Source of the DNA: Aedes albopictus
Taxonomy: Eukaryota; Arthropoda; Insecta; Diptera; Culicidae
Reading direction: 5' to 3'
Assembly (NCBI RefSeq): GCF_035046485.1
Contig: NC_085138.1
Location: 426,919,265-426,983,264, forward strand
Length of the DNA: 64,000 nt
The translations under genes and the position numbers were made by a program. A model generated the notes under the pieces. The model searched no databases. It was not told the origin of the DNA and was given only the letters and a program-made list of their open reading frames with translations. Below are positions 31,052-42,964 of the stretch, one piece after another (the stretch's first letter is position 1; every line of letters starts with the position of its first letter).

Positions 31052-31601
31052 AGAAACGGATAGTGATATGGAGACCGTTCAAATCATCAATATTAACTCA
31101 CCGATTGTCTCAATTGGCTAAGAATAACACTACGGACCGCCTGTTCCGGAGGTAAGAGTCCACCAACAGGTGACCCCAAATTCATGGTGTGATGCGGCTT
31201 CATGCTTACCGTGCCTAAGAATGAATGGCTAGGGGGCCTAATAAAAACCTAACCGCAAACGGAGCCTGTGGAGTACTAGGGCGCCCTCCACAGTATGTTG
31301 CCCTTACTGCGCTAACCGGAGCAATGGTGCAGTGGACCTTGTGTTTCTCCGAGACAATCGGCTGCCCTTCTTTAGTCTCACTTGAGGCTAAATAAGGGCG
31401 GGATTATGAAGATGTTGTTAATTAGTTTAAATTTTCACCTATATGGTTTCGCATTATGCGATTTACAGAGTGTATTCTGTGTATCCTCGCCTTTGGCGTT
31501 TTTCAATCGATACCGATCTGGTTTTGTTGCTGCTGTTCTTTGTTGTGCTGTTGTTGCGAAGAGTTTAATCTTGCCTAGTTTAGGTAGTGGCTACGGTTAG
31601 G

Positions 31602-33729
31602 ATGGCTCAGATCAATCTTCAGCATAAAGAACAGCAACAATCAATCTTTACAGACTTATGCAAAATGGTACAGCCCAAGTGGCCTTGGTCCAAGAACCTT
31701 ACTTCCGTAAGGGGAATTTCTATCTAGGAAACCTTGTGAACCCGGTGTTTGCTATTTTCAGTAAACATGAAATGGCAAACTCGCGTGTCATGCCTCGAGC
31801 CTGTGTGCTTGTCAACAACGCAATAGTTGTTACACTCACCTCTGAACTAACCACCAGAGATGTATGTGCTATCACAATTGATGTATCTGTTGGAAACCTC
31901 AACAGGAAATACGTCTATTGTTCTGTGTATTTACCGCATGATGAATCATCCCCTACGGATGCTTTCAAACAAGTCATCGCATACTGCACTTCAAAAGGCC
32001 TTCCGCTAATTGTTGGCAGTGATGCTAATGCTCGACATTGCGTCAAGCGGCGATTAGGAAATTGAGTGTTTGTGGATGCCCCCAAGGGGGAGTCTTATCA
32101 CCACTTTTGTGGAATCTCGTAGCAGATACGCTATTGAGGCAACTCAATAATAGCGGTTTTCCTACTTATGGTTTTGCCGACGACTACCTTACATTGTTGG
32201 TCGGTATGTGCATCAGCACCCTTTTCGACCTGATGCAAAACGCTCTTCAGGTAGTTGAGGGTTGGTGTCGCCAATATGGCCTTTCGGTAAATCCGAATAA
32301 AACATCTATTGTTTCGTTTCACGGAAAAGTGAAACCGTAATGGTGTTCGACCTTTACGTCTCTTTGATTCTGAAATCAATGTGACTGAACAGGTAAAGTA
32401 CGTTGGAGTCATTCTTGATTCCAAGCTTTCCTGGGCACCTCATGTTGAGTTCAGAATCAAGAAAGCTTGTATGGGCTTCGGGGAATGCCGGCGAACCTTT
32501 GGTACAACTTGGGGTCTTAAACCCAAGTATAGCAAACGGATTTACACAACTGTTGTTCGTCCAATATTGGCTTATGGATGTCTTGTGCGGTGGCAAAAGG
32601 ACGAAGTGAGAACGGTCCATTCAAAATTAGGCCATCTCCAAAGGATGTGCTTAATGGCGATGTCTGGAGTGTTCTCTTCAACTCCTACGGCAGCGCTCGA
32701 AGTTCTCTTTGACGTTGCCCTACTACACATTCATCTCAAACAAGAAGCACTTTCTTGCACTTACCGTCTATGGGTACTCGGTTCACTGGAGGAAACTCTT
32801 GTGCACCGCAGTTCAACACACACCTTGTTGTTTCCACTTTTAGTGAATTGGGACAAAGTTGTCCTTGCTCCAAGTGATCTTACAATTGCTTGTAATTTTC
32901 CATATAGGACATTTTCCACGAAATTCCCTTCCCGGGAAGAGTGGACATCTGGTTATCTGGAGAGAAGTATTTCAGACGGCATCGTATGTTACACTGATGG
33001 CTCCCTTCTCGAAGGTCGAGCAGGTGCTGGTGTTTATTCTCGTGAGCTAAGGCTGCATCAATCTTATTCACTTGGTAGACACTGCACCGTTTTTAAGGCC
33101 GAAATCTTTGCTCTATGTGCGGAGTGCAATCAGCACTTCAGCAGCACGTAATGGGCAAAGTAATATCCTTCTGTTCAGATAGCCAGGCTGCTATTAAAGC
33201 ACTTGCTTCGGCCAACTCCAGGTCGAAGATAGTTATCGCTTGTCGAACTCAAATCGAGGAGCTGAATTCAGCAAACGCTGTTCACCTTGTATGGGTACCT
33301 GGCCATTCTTCCATCGCTGGAAATGAATTGGCTGATGAGTTAGCTCGCACTGGAGCATCACATGACTTCATTAGCCCTGAGCCAGCTATTCCGGTATCCA
33401 AGTGTTGGATAAAGCTTCAGATTGACACCTGGGCTGCCACTCAGCACAAACAATATTGGAATAGTTTGAGGTCATGTCGTCAAACAAAATTGTATTGTAC
33501 TGAGCCATCTCTAGGGGTGGCAAAGTATCTAACAAATCTGTCAAAGCTGAATTGCAGCATGCTGGTCAAAGCATTGACTGGCCACTGCCGACTCAGTTAT
33601 CACATGGTGAATATTCAGCAAGCTGATTCATTTGCCTGTGAATCCGATTATGGAACTTCGTATCATTTAATATGTAACTGTCCAGTTTGTGCCAACTGCG
33701 TTTCCGAGTACTCGGAAAACGCTTATTAA
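31602..33729 (+). pseudogene. LINE ORF2: endonuclease, truncated RT, RNase H
   Basis: The ancestral start is probably the ATG at 31602 (MAQINLQH), with a one-base shift near 31625. Endonuclease: VALVQEPYF and VGSDANARH. At about 32040 it joins CGCPQGGVLSPLLWNLVADT and YGFADDYLTLL (catalytic ADD), so the middle is deleted. A break near 32340 follows, then VKYVGVILDSKLSWAPHVEF. RNase H: VCYTDGSLLEGRAGAGVYS, then a frameshift near 33115, then FCSDSQAAIKAL and WVPGHSSIAGNELADELA. The end has a CNCPVCANC-like segment. Several breaks make it non-functional. Confidence 0.85.
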
Positions 33730-34103
33730 GTGAAACTGACTTCATAAACCTGAATCTTCAGGACGTTCTGTTGTTCTTGACCCGCTGTGAGAGCTATAGG
33801 CTCTCTTTATGCTTTATGCGTTATCACAGTGCCCTTCTCAGGGCGCTGTTTGAACCCATTGTGGTATGCTTATGCGTTATTACAGTGTCCTTTTCAGGAC
33901 GCTATGTGAACCCATTGTGGTACGCTTTTGCGTGTATGACGATCCTATTACCTTACCTGTCCTTTCCCCTGTCCTATCCTTTTTCCTTCCCTTCTCCATC
34001 AGGTAAATGATGAATAGGCTCGTGTTCATGGCGATGGCACAAATTTCCCAAATGGAGGAGAACGTGCCTCTGGAGTCGACCTACTGATACCTGATACCTG
34101 ATG

Positions 34104-34330
34104 GTGAAGAAGGTGATGATTCTGCGAAAATACCGGTAAGTCCTCAGCAGAAGAAGGCCGTTCCTGACGATGATGATGATGCTGAAGTAGAAGCTCGTAT
34201 GAAGTTTGGAGTAACGGAAGTAAGTGGAACCGAAAATCGGAAACCTTGGGCCGGTACGGATTTTGAACCGAACAAGAAGCTGAGAATGCTGAAAGCGAAT
34301 TTGTTGCGAAGAGCCATAATTGTGTCTGGA
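34104..34330 (+). pseudogene. Coding-like acidic segment, unassigned
   Basis: One frame reads as protein for about 76 residues: SAKIPVSPQQKKAVPDDDDD, then EVEARMKFGVTEV, NRKPWAGTDFEPNKKLRML and LLRRAIIVSG before TGA. Shifted frames go on to about 34470 with REMNRRARIDGFYD. It may be a host exon relic or a processed pseudogene next to the LINE. Not recognised. Confidence 0.4.
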
Positions 34331-35081
34331 TGAAACGAAAAGAAAATGGATGTATTTAAATGCCGAAAGCAAGAGAAGTCCTACTCCCAGAAAAAGACGG
34401 AAGCGATGTGATGACATGAGGAAGCTCAACAGCATCGTACCAAGTTTCGCGAAATGAATAGGAGAGCAAGGATCGATGGATTCTACGATTGACAGGGGGT
34501 GTTGAAGGCAAAGCAATCGTGGTCGTGAAAATCACTATCATAGTAGTCGGCGATACTCTACATTTTTTAAGTTGATCATTCCTATTCCAATTGTCATTAA
34601 AGCTAGTTCATTTCATTGGTTTTATTGCTGAGTTTCATTAGTTGTTCTTTGGACTACCAGACTGCAACTCTACAGTGTCGAATCTACTGAATGTTTCCTT
34701 CTAGTTTTTGATGCTGAAACTGCTGATATTCAATTCATATTTTTTATCTTCTAAATATAGGCTATTGTTAGTTTCATTGTTAAAAAAGTTTTTGGCAACA
34801 ATTGTTGAAAAAGGTGAAAACAACGGATCCGTTCCCAATTTCATAACTACTGAATTGCAATTCGTCCTGATGACCATTCGACCTAATGACATTCGGTCTA
34901 ATGACCTTCGGCCTTATGACCCTGCATCGTTTAAGTCCTAGAACTATTAAAAAATAAAAATTGCGTGTTATAGAATATTAAAATTTTCTTCGGTAATTAT
35001 TTCGAACATTATGAATTATTAAGGTTTTGATTAGGGAAAATTTTAAATATTTATTTAAGATTTTTTTCGGTTACTCCAACA
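34331..35081. other. AT-rich DNA without recognised gene
   Basis: Apart from the tail of the coding-like segment (to about 34470) nothing is recognised. A short ATGACCATTCGACCTAATGA-type run of ATGACnTTCGRYC words lies at about 34868-34921. Confidence 0.5.
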
Positions 35082-36070
35082 AAAATCCCTAAACGATTCC
35101 ATTCAGGAATCGAGTTCCATTGGCGTGGTTTGGTCGTGTGGAACCCAGAGGCCGGTGCTGTTGAATACGATTCAGTTTTTGTTGTTGTTTTTCGTCGTAA
35201 TGTCATTCGCGTGTGCCGGGGTCTTTCCATCTCGCGTCGTCGTTTTCAGTGCTAGCGGCGGATCGGGAGTGACTTTTGTGAGGGTATTCACGTGGTACCA
35301 GTGAAGAGTGTTTCGTTCGACGGCGGAGAACCCTGCGAGTGATGTGAAGGAGTGAACATTCGTAACGACTCTATGGACGTGTTGGTCCTGCAGACGGTGA
35401 TGACCACGAAGAGTCAGCTGAATGAGATCATCCGGTGAGTTTGTTCCTGGTTGTTCCTTTTTTGCATGTCGATCTTATCTTTATTTCTCTATATGCTCAG
35501 TCTCCTACCATAGATAATATTTTGTATGTATATGTATATTTTATTTCTTCCATCAAATACATCGCAAGTTTCGCGCGAGAATATTCGTGTATGTGCGTGA
35601 GTATATTTGGATATTAAGTGACCACCTGACGTGGGTGATCGATAGTTTGTTTACAGCGTGAAGCGAACAATAGCGCGGTACTCCGGTAGGCATTATGAAT
35701 CAAAGGTCATATTATATATCGAAGTGAATCCCGACCCAACGATACTTTCCTTACTAACAAGCACTCCTTCCTGCAGCCTTTGGTGGAGACGTGCGGTAAA
35801 CGCCAACTTTCACATTACAAAGGTTGTTACTAACATTCCTTCCTTCTTCCAACCTGACTGCAAGGACGTGGCCGGCGCCGTTATTGTACCGTTAAAGAGA
35901 GCCTCTGACGGTTGCACAGTGAGAATGTTGAACACTTCCAGTCAATTAATCAGTTGATTCATTGTGCAACTGTCATTGGTTCGGGTTAATCACGGAGTAG
36001 CAACCATAGATATCTGCAGTCAGTCTAAGCTAAAAGCTAAGCAAAATCCCTAAATGATTCCATTCAGGAA
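35082..36070 (+). other. Exon-like segment between 28-nt direct repeats
   Basis: 35082-35109 and 36043-36070 are the same 28 bases but for one (AAAATCCCTAAA, C or T, GATTCCATTCAGGAA). The 933 bp between them are richer in GC than the surroundings on the left side, with an initiator-like TCAGT at 35174 and an ATG followed by a splice donor. The right half (35650-36000) is unclassified. Possibly an insertion with a long target duplication, or two copies of the AATTCC-type repeat. Confidence 0.5.
35373..35434 (+). CDS. Possible first coding exon (MDVLVLQTVMTTKSQLNEII)
   Basis: An ATG preceded by about 260 bp of GC-rich, stop-rich leader opens a 20-codon frame that ends exactly at GTGAGT, a good splice donor, in phase 2. 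No acceptor exon could be identified downstream. Could be the first exon of a host gene or an element 5' end. Confidence 0.3.
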
Positions 36071-37860
36071 ATTTTGGGATTTTTTTAGGAATTCTTTTGG
36101 AAATTCCTTCAAGAATTTCTCCGGTAAGCATTTAAAATGCGATCGTCAATTTATTAAGGTCCCATTACACATGACTACTTGGCCAAACAAGCCCGACAAA
36201 AGGCCAACACAACGAGAATCATGTCAACCTTGGATGAATATCGGACTACAATGACAAATATTTGGCATTAAGACACAGTCTAATGACACCTTCAGAATTT
36301 TCCGAAAAGATATTCAAAAACATTGTTGACAATCACATCGGAATTCCTTCATTGTAATTTCATTGATAATTCTATGGAATACTGCTTCGGCGATTAAAAA
36401 AAGACACTACACTGTTTTTAACCAGAGGTTGTACAGACTGAACAAGCACTAACATTAGACAACGGACAACACACACAACACCCAGTGGCCCAGTGGAGAA
36501 TTTTCCGTTCGACGAAAAGTTTTACCCGACTGGAGCGGGAATCGAACCCACACTCCGAGGCTTACGAAACGCCTAGATTACTGACACCTCTAGCCGCACG
36601 GCCACGAAGCCCACGAGTTCATTAAAATTCCTTCGTTAATAAAATGTTTTTTTTTTTCGGTAGTTTAATTGGAATTTATTTTTGTAAATTTCTGTTTGAA
36701 GAGCTAGCAAGTAAGTAGAAATTCACAAATAAAAAAAGACTCAAACAAATTGGTTCTCTCACCGGAAATTTCTTTGATAATATTTTCAGTAAGTACTGGA
36801 TACCATGACAGACGATATTTGAGCCACACCTCCTAAGTGAATAGACGCTTGGGACGTACCTCTTCAATCTAGCTGAAGTCAGAAGAACATGGACAACAAG
36901 TGCATACACACACAGTTCTAAGCTGGCGATCTTTGTTATCGATTGACCCGTGGAAGCGTGAAATAAGAAGTTCTTCGGGAACTCCTTCTGCAATTTCTTC
37001 ATAAATTCCTACAGCAATGTTTTTTTTAATCCTATGGTACCAAATTTCAAATTTATTTCGAAAATTTCATAGACAGCTAGCTGCTTTGGCAATTCAACTA
37101 GAAATTCTTTACGCTATCTCTTTGAATTCCTTCCACAATTCTTTCGCCACATTCATTGATAATTCCTTCAGCAGTTCCTTTGTGAAATTTATCATGCAAT
37201 ACCTTTGGAAATCCAGAAATTTCCAATTTTAATTGTTGAAGGAATTTTCTGAGGAATTTATTTCTGGAAGAATTCACAAAGGAATAGCTTTTTCTAAAAG
37301 AATAGTCGCAAGAATCTTAAAATGGAATAGCAAAATCAATTTCCATGAGAATTAATGTGAGAACTGTCACAGGAAAAAATCCGAAGAAATGTTTGAAAAA
37401 CTTACTAAGAAATCTTCAATTGAATTTTCGAGGGGACTTCGACACAGCAGTTGCCGAGAAAATTTCAAATAAGTTGCTGGAGAAATAAAAACCTATGAGA
37501 ATTGCTACATTATTGAAATAATTTCTTAATACCTATGAGAATTGCCAAATAAATTAGTAAACGAATTTTGGAAAAGATTTCAATGGATTTGTGCAAGAAA
37601 CTCTAACAGAAATTTCTGCAAGAATTCACAAAGGAATTTCGGAAGGACATCTCAAAGAACATGCTGAGGGAATTTCGGAAAGAATTTTTAAATAAATGGA
37701 AATGCTCGAGGAATTTTAAAGTTATTTCCGAACGTTTTTAACAGACAATGCCAGAGAAATTCGTTAATAAATTGCTGATGGACTCCTCAAAATAATTGCT
37801 AAAGGAATTTCCGAAGGAATACTCAAAGAAATTTCAAAGGAATTTTCAATTTAATTTGAA
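36071..37860. repeat. Degenerate AATTCC-type repeat region
   Basis: Many words such as AGGAATTT, GAAATTCC and GGAATTTCTGA, with irregular spacing. Contains the SINE at 36395-36613. No gene seen. Confidence 0.6.
36395..36613 (-). mobile_element. tRNA-Ser-like SINE
   Basis: On the minus strand the head reads GGGCTTCGTGGCCGTGCGGC and has a B box GGTTCGATTCC at 36538-36548. Its long variable-arm-like stretch resembles tRNA-Ser. A unique body and a T/A-rich end follow. Confidence 0.78.
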
Positions 37861-38528
37861 ATGTTTTTTCAATGTTTGCTCTAGCGTAAATTCCACTTAA
37901 ACTCTTTGCGTCACCCTTATCAACCTTATCAAAGTGATCGACAAGTAGATCACTTTTTACTTGGGAAATCATATCCCGGAGAGATGTTTCAAAATGAGCC
38001 CCACCCCAGAATGGACAATGTCTTGTAGATATAAAAAACCTGCCTTCGGTGATTGTCCTTGGTGTAATACGCACCCAGCTAACACAAAGTCGTAAATGAT
38101 GTTCAATAGGATGCTAAAGTGGAGGCCATATACGTACCTGCTTCCATTTAACCGCGTGTAAAGTGTACGCATATCGCCTCCACTTTTGCATCCTATTCAA
38201 CATCATATGCGATCGTGTGTTGACTGGGCAGTGTACTGACAGTAGGTAGCAGTCATAATCCAACGACCTACCTATGCCTAGGATATTTTCGTTGAAACAT
38301 TGTAACAGAGTAATATTTCCTGTGTACAGTAAACATTACAGCATACGTCGAAATGCTAGGAATCGAAAGTGGAAAGCTATTTGCTCGTTTCGCTATAACT
38401 TGCTTGCTTACATTCAGTGAATACAAAACAAGGAATCACACAGCACTCATGAGACAAATCTTTAGAACGGCTCGACACATGCATGCCTACATGTGATAAC
38501 AGAAGCAGAACAGCATTTAGCGAGCAGG
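37861..38528. other. Upstream flank of the lectin gene with a MITE
   Basis: No gene. The foldback MITE at 38074-38229 lies about 300 bp before the lectin TATA box. Confidence 0.6.
38074..38229. mobile_element. Foldback MITE (156 bp), about 64-bp arms
   Basis: Arms begin CCCAGCTAACAC and, inverted, GCCCAGTCAACAC, and share ATGATGTT, AATAGGATGC and AAGTGGAGGC. The centre is about 28 nt. Similar AGCGCCTCCACTTTTG words occur at about 55310, suggesting relatives there. Confidence 0.82.
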
Positions 38529-38535
38529 TATAAAT
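38529..38535 (+). promoter_or_regulatory. TATA box of the lectin gene
   Basis: TATAAAT, 38 bp before the ATG. An initiator-like CACAGTC lies at about 38558-38564, giving a 5' UTR of only about 15 nt. Confidence 0.6.
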
Positions 38536-38572
38536 GTGCAGTTTTGCGCAGTCTTGTCACAGTCTTGCAATA

Positions 38573-39103
38573 ATGTTTCGTAGCGGTTTTGCATTGCTTC
38601 TTACTGTATTGTGTGCTCTCAGTCATGGACATAGCCCAGGCTGTGAGAAACCGACGTCTTTCTACATCCCAATCATGAAGGTAAGCCTACAGTAAGAATA
38701 TGTTCTATAACAAATTGATATTACTCCACTGTGTTCTACTCAGCTAAATTGGATCGGAGCTGTACAATATTGCAATCGAATCGGTATGCGGCTGGCAGTG
38801 GTTAATAGTGAGTCGAAGAACCTTGCAGTTCTTGAGGCAATCCATGCAGCCAACGAAGACGGCATCGATCTATCTAACGCGTGGATAGGAGCGAGCGATA
38901 TTTCCAAAGAAGGTACCTTCGTATGGCTTGCTACGGGCCGGCCTGTCAACTATACCAATTGGTCGGAAAATAATCCGAACAACGATGAGGGAACAGAAAA
39001 TTGCGTGGAAATCGCCTATCAACCTTACACGCAGTTTAAATGGCGCTGGAACGATAACAAATGCGATGCTGTTAACAATTTTGTTTGTGAGTCCAATTTT
39101 TGA
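38573..39103 (+). CDS. Secreted C-type lectin, single carbohydrate-recognition domain
   Basis: Two exons: 38573-38680 and 38744-39103. The intron (GTAAGC...TACTCAG, 63 bp) is in phase 0, giving 155 residues. Residues 1 to about 20 form a signal peptide (FALLLTVLCALSHG). The domain has the WIG motif (WIGASD, 83-88), NNPNN (NPN at 113-115, where EPN or QPD is canonical), and WND at 138-140 for calcium and sugar binding. Cys46-Cys151 and Cys123-Cys143 are the expected disulphides; Cys24 is extra. One N-glycosylation site, NYT at 105. NPN leaves sugar preference open. Mosquito lectins of this size act in haemolymph or saliva in immunity, and some influence pathogen entry; that role is family knowledge. 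Its own TATA box and an inverted paralog pseudogene at 29944 support a lectin cluster. Confidence 0.9.
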
Positions 39104-39518
39104 AATGATATGAATCAAAAGTACTAGAATGAAATTGCTGTAAGCTACGGGATCAATGTGAGTTTAATTAAAATTTTAATTCAAGACTATTTGTGTTTAA
39201 CAACTAAAAACGTTACATTAGAGTGACATTAGCAGAACTGGAAGCAACTTTCCCTGTGATGACACTGGATACTGAAACTTATTAGATGTGAGAATACGGA
39301 AAATTGTATTAATATTGCGGAGATTCCACCTGTTTAGACTTTTGCGCGAACATTAGTTGCCTGGCTTTTTCTTGCGTGGGCCCACAGATATAAAAACAGA
39401 CTGCGTCCAGGTGAATATTTTACGCTGCGTTGTTAATACACATTTGGCGATAGTTTTTTGAACAAACATTTATATGTAATGCACATACGCTGAAAAAAAG
39501 CCTTATCATTTTTTGCCT
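39104..39518. other. 3' flank of the lectin gene, no gene seen
   Basis: No clear AATAAA was noticed directly after the stop. A short piece at about 39286-39330 (GAATACGGAAAATTG) has no recognisable match. Confidence 0.5.
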
Positions 39519-40135
39519 TTCTCGTACGCTGAGTGTACTGGGAAGGCTATATGTTCACTCCAAAAATGACTTTTTGATAGAAGGTCCGGAGGTTCCAGTC
39601 ACATATACCAATCAACTCAGCTCGACGAATTGAGGTGATGTCTGTGTGTGTGTATGTGTGTGTGTGCGTGTGTGCGTATGTGTGTATGTGTGTGTACAAA
39701 AAACTCACATCACTTTTTGGCAGTAAACCTCATCCGATTTCAATGACCGACGGTTCATTCGACGCGGCATATAGTCCCATTGTTTCCTATTGAAAATGGT
39801 TCGGATCGGTACAGCCGTTCCGGAGTTATGGCCATTTAGGTGTTCCGGACCGGTACCAGACATGAAAATGCAACAAACCCATGCAAGCGACACATCAAAC
39901 CACGGCATTTTGGATAACCTGATGAACGGTGAGTAGGAAAATAGTCTCAGACCATATCAGAACCAGTAGTGTTCCGGAACCGGTTCCGGATGTCCCGCCG
40001 GAAGTGGCCAAATATATAAGAGAACCAAACCCATGCATGCGACACATCAAACAGCGGTATTTTCGATAATCTGATGACCGGTTAGCAGGAAAACAGTATC
40101 ATACCATATCTGAACTGGTAGTGTTCCGGAACCGG
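39519..40135. repeat. Dispersed satellite family, second locus
   Basis: Starts GCCTTTCTCGTACGCTGAGT like 5643, then includes a TG microsatellite (about 39644-39697) and two monomers of the satellite seen at 5643-6747 (CATCAAACCACGGCATTTTG, GAACCGGTTCCGGATGTCCC). Confidence 0.8.
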
Positions 40136-40318
40136 CGAAGTCATCTGTATGGGAGCCCCCGTTCCAGAGACCGGAGAGGTCCCGCACCAAGCTAAGAACC
40201 TTCCCCGGACCCAAAAATACCCACATACAAAATTTCACACCGATCGGTCCAGTAGTTTTCTAATCCATAGTGGTCAGACAGACAGACAGACAGACAGACA
40301 GAAATTCATTTATATATA
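40136..40318 (+). repeat. LINE 3'-end-like sequence with (GACA)n tail
   Basis: Ends CCAGTAGTTTTCTAATCCAT, then GACA repeats (about 40274-40302), then AAATTCATTTATATATATAG. This layout is common at LINE 3' ends in arthropods; the clade is not assigned. Confidence 0.5.
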
Positions 40319-40860
40319 TAGTGGCAGAATTGCAAAACAAGTGTTTATTTTTATGTAAGTATATGTCATACTGATCAACTTTGCCAAAAACACCAACTTC
40401 CTAAGTTATCAGGATTCTGGGCTATGAGATTTCTAAAATTTGCAAGTTCACTAGCGCCTCCTAGTGGCAGAATTTTGAAACAAGTATTAATTTTTATGTA
40501 AGTTAATGTCATACTGATCAACTTTGTCGAAGACACCAACTTCCTCAGTTATCGGGATTCTGAGATATGAGGTTTTGAAAATTTACTTGCTCACTAGCGC
40601 CGCCCAGTGGAGGAATTTCGAACTTCGCAACTCATCGTCAGTAAGTTATTGGCGTACCCAACAACTTTCCCGAAGACACTATCCTTCCAAATGATCAGGG
40701 TCTTGAGCTGTCGCATATCGTAACGTTTGCTTGACAACCTGATATGGTTCCTGTATTGCAATTTAGCATCAAATTGTTGATGGTCCCTCTAGCGGCCAAA
40801 TTGCTAACTAATCATATGAACCAAAGTTCTAAATGGTCGATCTTATCAAGCCCTAAAACT
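40319..40860. repeat. Tandem repeat, about 152-bp unit, about 3 copies
   Basis: GTGGCAGAATT...GAAACAAGT recurs at 40321 and 40473, and each copy has CATACTGATCAACTTTG and ACACCAACTTCCT. Later copies from about 40610 are more diverged. Confidence 0.75.
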
Positions 40861-42964
40861 TTGCCGAAGAAAGTATTGCGTTAACTCTTAAGACACCCGA
40901 GATAATAGGCCACACCCCCAAAATGCCGAAATCCCATAAGCTCAGTCTCCTATAACGCTCACCCCTGTCTAGTAGGAGTTCGTTTAGTAGGAGTTCGTTT
41001 AATAAGAATTCGTTTAGTAAGAGACTCGACTGTATATAGATCTTCATTTGATTTATAAGATACTTGTAGGTTTTAAATTGTTGTAACTACAATGTATTCT
41101 GCTGTCTGTATGTTAGCTTTCAGAGTTCTTGCGTTCTTCTGTTGTTTTTGTTTTTATAAATACAGTCGAGTCTCTTACTAAACGATCTTATAAGAGTCTC
41201 GACTATAGATCTTCTGAAAACATTCATCGGGCTGCTATGTATTGCACTCTGAATTTGAATTAGCTAAACATTTGCAGAAGTAATTTTCAAAGTGTGTGTA
41301 CCAGGAAAGTCACTGAATTTCTGGAGTTTCAAACGTGTTTCTTCAATAGCAAATTAGACATACATTATATATCTTACGGAGAGTTGGCATACTGGAGAAA
41401 TTCCAGATAATAAAATTTCTTTCAGAGCACCAACTGAATGCAGAATATTCTAATGATTATAGAATCTAATCTTACCAAATATATCTTACTATAAATATTT
41501 TTTGGTCACAAACTACAACCCCTCTCAATCTGATTGTTCGCATGTTTTGTATGATACATTTTTCGAGCTTTCTTCAAATACCACAGATGTTATAATCTTG
41601 GGTGTAAGTCAAGAATAAAACAGACACATTTCGTAGACGTGTTACTGATTGCTCTGGACTACAATGTATCAATACATAGTCAATATGTTTGAACTTTTTG
41701 TTGATTGTTTTTGCCATAACATGATCTGTAGAGTTTATTTTACGTGTCATTAACAATGTCAGATAAGACTAGTTCAGATTTATAAACAATTCAGCGGTGA
41801 TCATTCAATATGCTATGTTACGAATTGAGAATTTTTCGCTTCCCCTTCTTTTCCCTGTTCCCTTTTTTACGTAACATATTTTTATATAATAACTCAAAAC
41901 TTTTTGTATAGGTTGTATTTAACGATCGGGTTTACCCTTCTAAAGCGTTACGAAATTTGTCTACGGTCTTGCTGCTTCCATTTTTTTAGTTAAATCAAAG
42001 TTTTTACATCGCCTTTTATGTCTGTATTCCAAAAATTGATGTTTTTTTCCTAATGTCTTAGCGATGCAAATCACTTTGCTTTGATAAATGAATCCTTCGC
42101 AACCCGATTTCAATTACTTTATGGCATGTCGAACAGATTTTGGCATCGTTCCGTCCCATTAAGTTCCTACATCCCGATACAACTGTCATTTGGCAATCAT
42201 AAATTTCAATTTTGACCCTTCTTCAACGTCCCACATCGCTCCCTAATTGCTACCGCACACAGCAGCAAGATCTCTGTGCCATCGAGTCACGCTCTATATG
42301 AACGGAAGTCATTCCTTCAAGATTATCATCCATCATAAACCATCCGCCCAGCAAACGGCAGTCAATTCAAATAAAACTTACAAACAGCAAGCAAATAAAA
42401 ACCCGAAATTGACATATTCCTTCGCAAAAATGTAGCAACGGAAGTAAAACAACTTCATCCTCCAAAGTCCCCGGACGACGACGTCTTCACAAATCATTAA
42501 TTATTTAATATTTCCTCCTCGTCTCGTCGCACGGGACCGGGTGAAGCGGACGTTCGAGAAAAAGGAAATTCCGTCTTCAGGGCAACCCGAGTGGCGTCGT
42601 CGTTCTCTGCACGTTCTCAGTAAACAATCATAAAAATGAATCAACTTCATTTCCTCGTCCTCCTATCCTCGTAGATCGGGAGGGTCTGGGTTTTCCCGAG
42701 TAGTTTCCTACTGCCCGGGAACGGGGAACGTGCTTCCAAGGATGATGACGACGTTACGCCACGCTATATCCTTTGCCATGATCAGAATCCATCGACATGG
42801 AGAACGATGAGTAACGATTGGTTTCAGTTCGCCCTCTGTTGCCGCCGTGTTGGAATCAGTGTTGCTAATGCAACTCGATGTTCTCGGTAACGAGGCAGTG
42901 ACTATCAAATTTGAGCTGGATTGACTCGAGTGATTGTGGGAAATTTTCACCTAAAATTTACCAA
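40861..42964. other. No gene recognised; inverted repeat at 41010-41185
   Basis: AT-rich to about 42430, then GC-richer (42470-42930) with CGTCGTC words. The GC-rich part could be a conserved host element but carries no clear exon. Confidence 0.5.
41010..41185. mobile_element. Small inverted-repeat element (176 bp)
   Basis: 26 bases at 41010-41035 (TCGTTTAGTAAGAGACTCGA, then CTGTAT) are perfectly inverted at 41160-41185. Further GTTTAGTAGGAGTTC words lie just outside on the left. Probably a MITE. Confidence 0.65.

Larger units (their letters stand above)
30163..34103 (+). mobile_element. LOA/I-type LINE, internally deleted and frameshifted
   Basis: Non-LTR retrotransposon with ORF1 (CCHC knuckle), an inter-ORF region (31125-31600), and ORF2 with endonuclease, RT and RNase H. 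The endonuclease is fused near 32040 to the late RT, so most of the RT is deleted. The 3' end has tandem ATACCTG units (about 34084-34103). The RNase H places it in the I/LOA/R1 group; similarity to the Aedes Lian type is by recollection. No target duplication seen. Confidence 0.85.
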
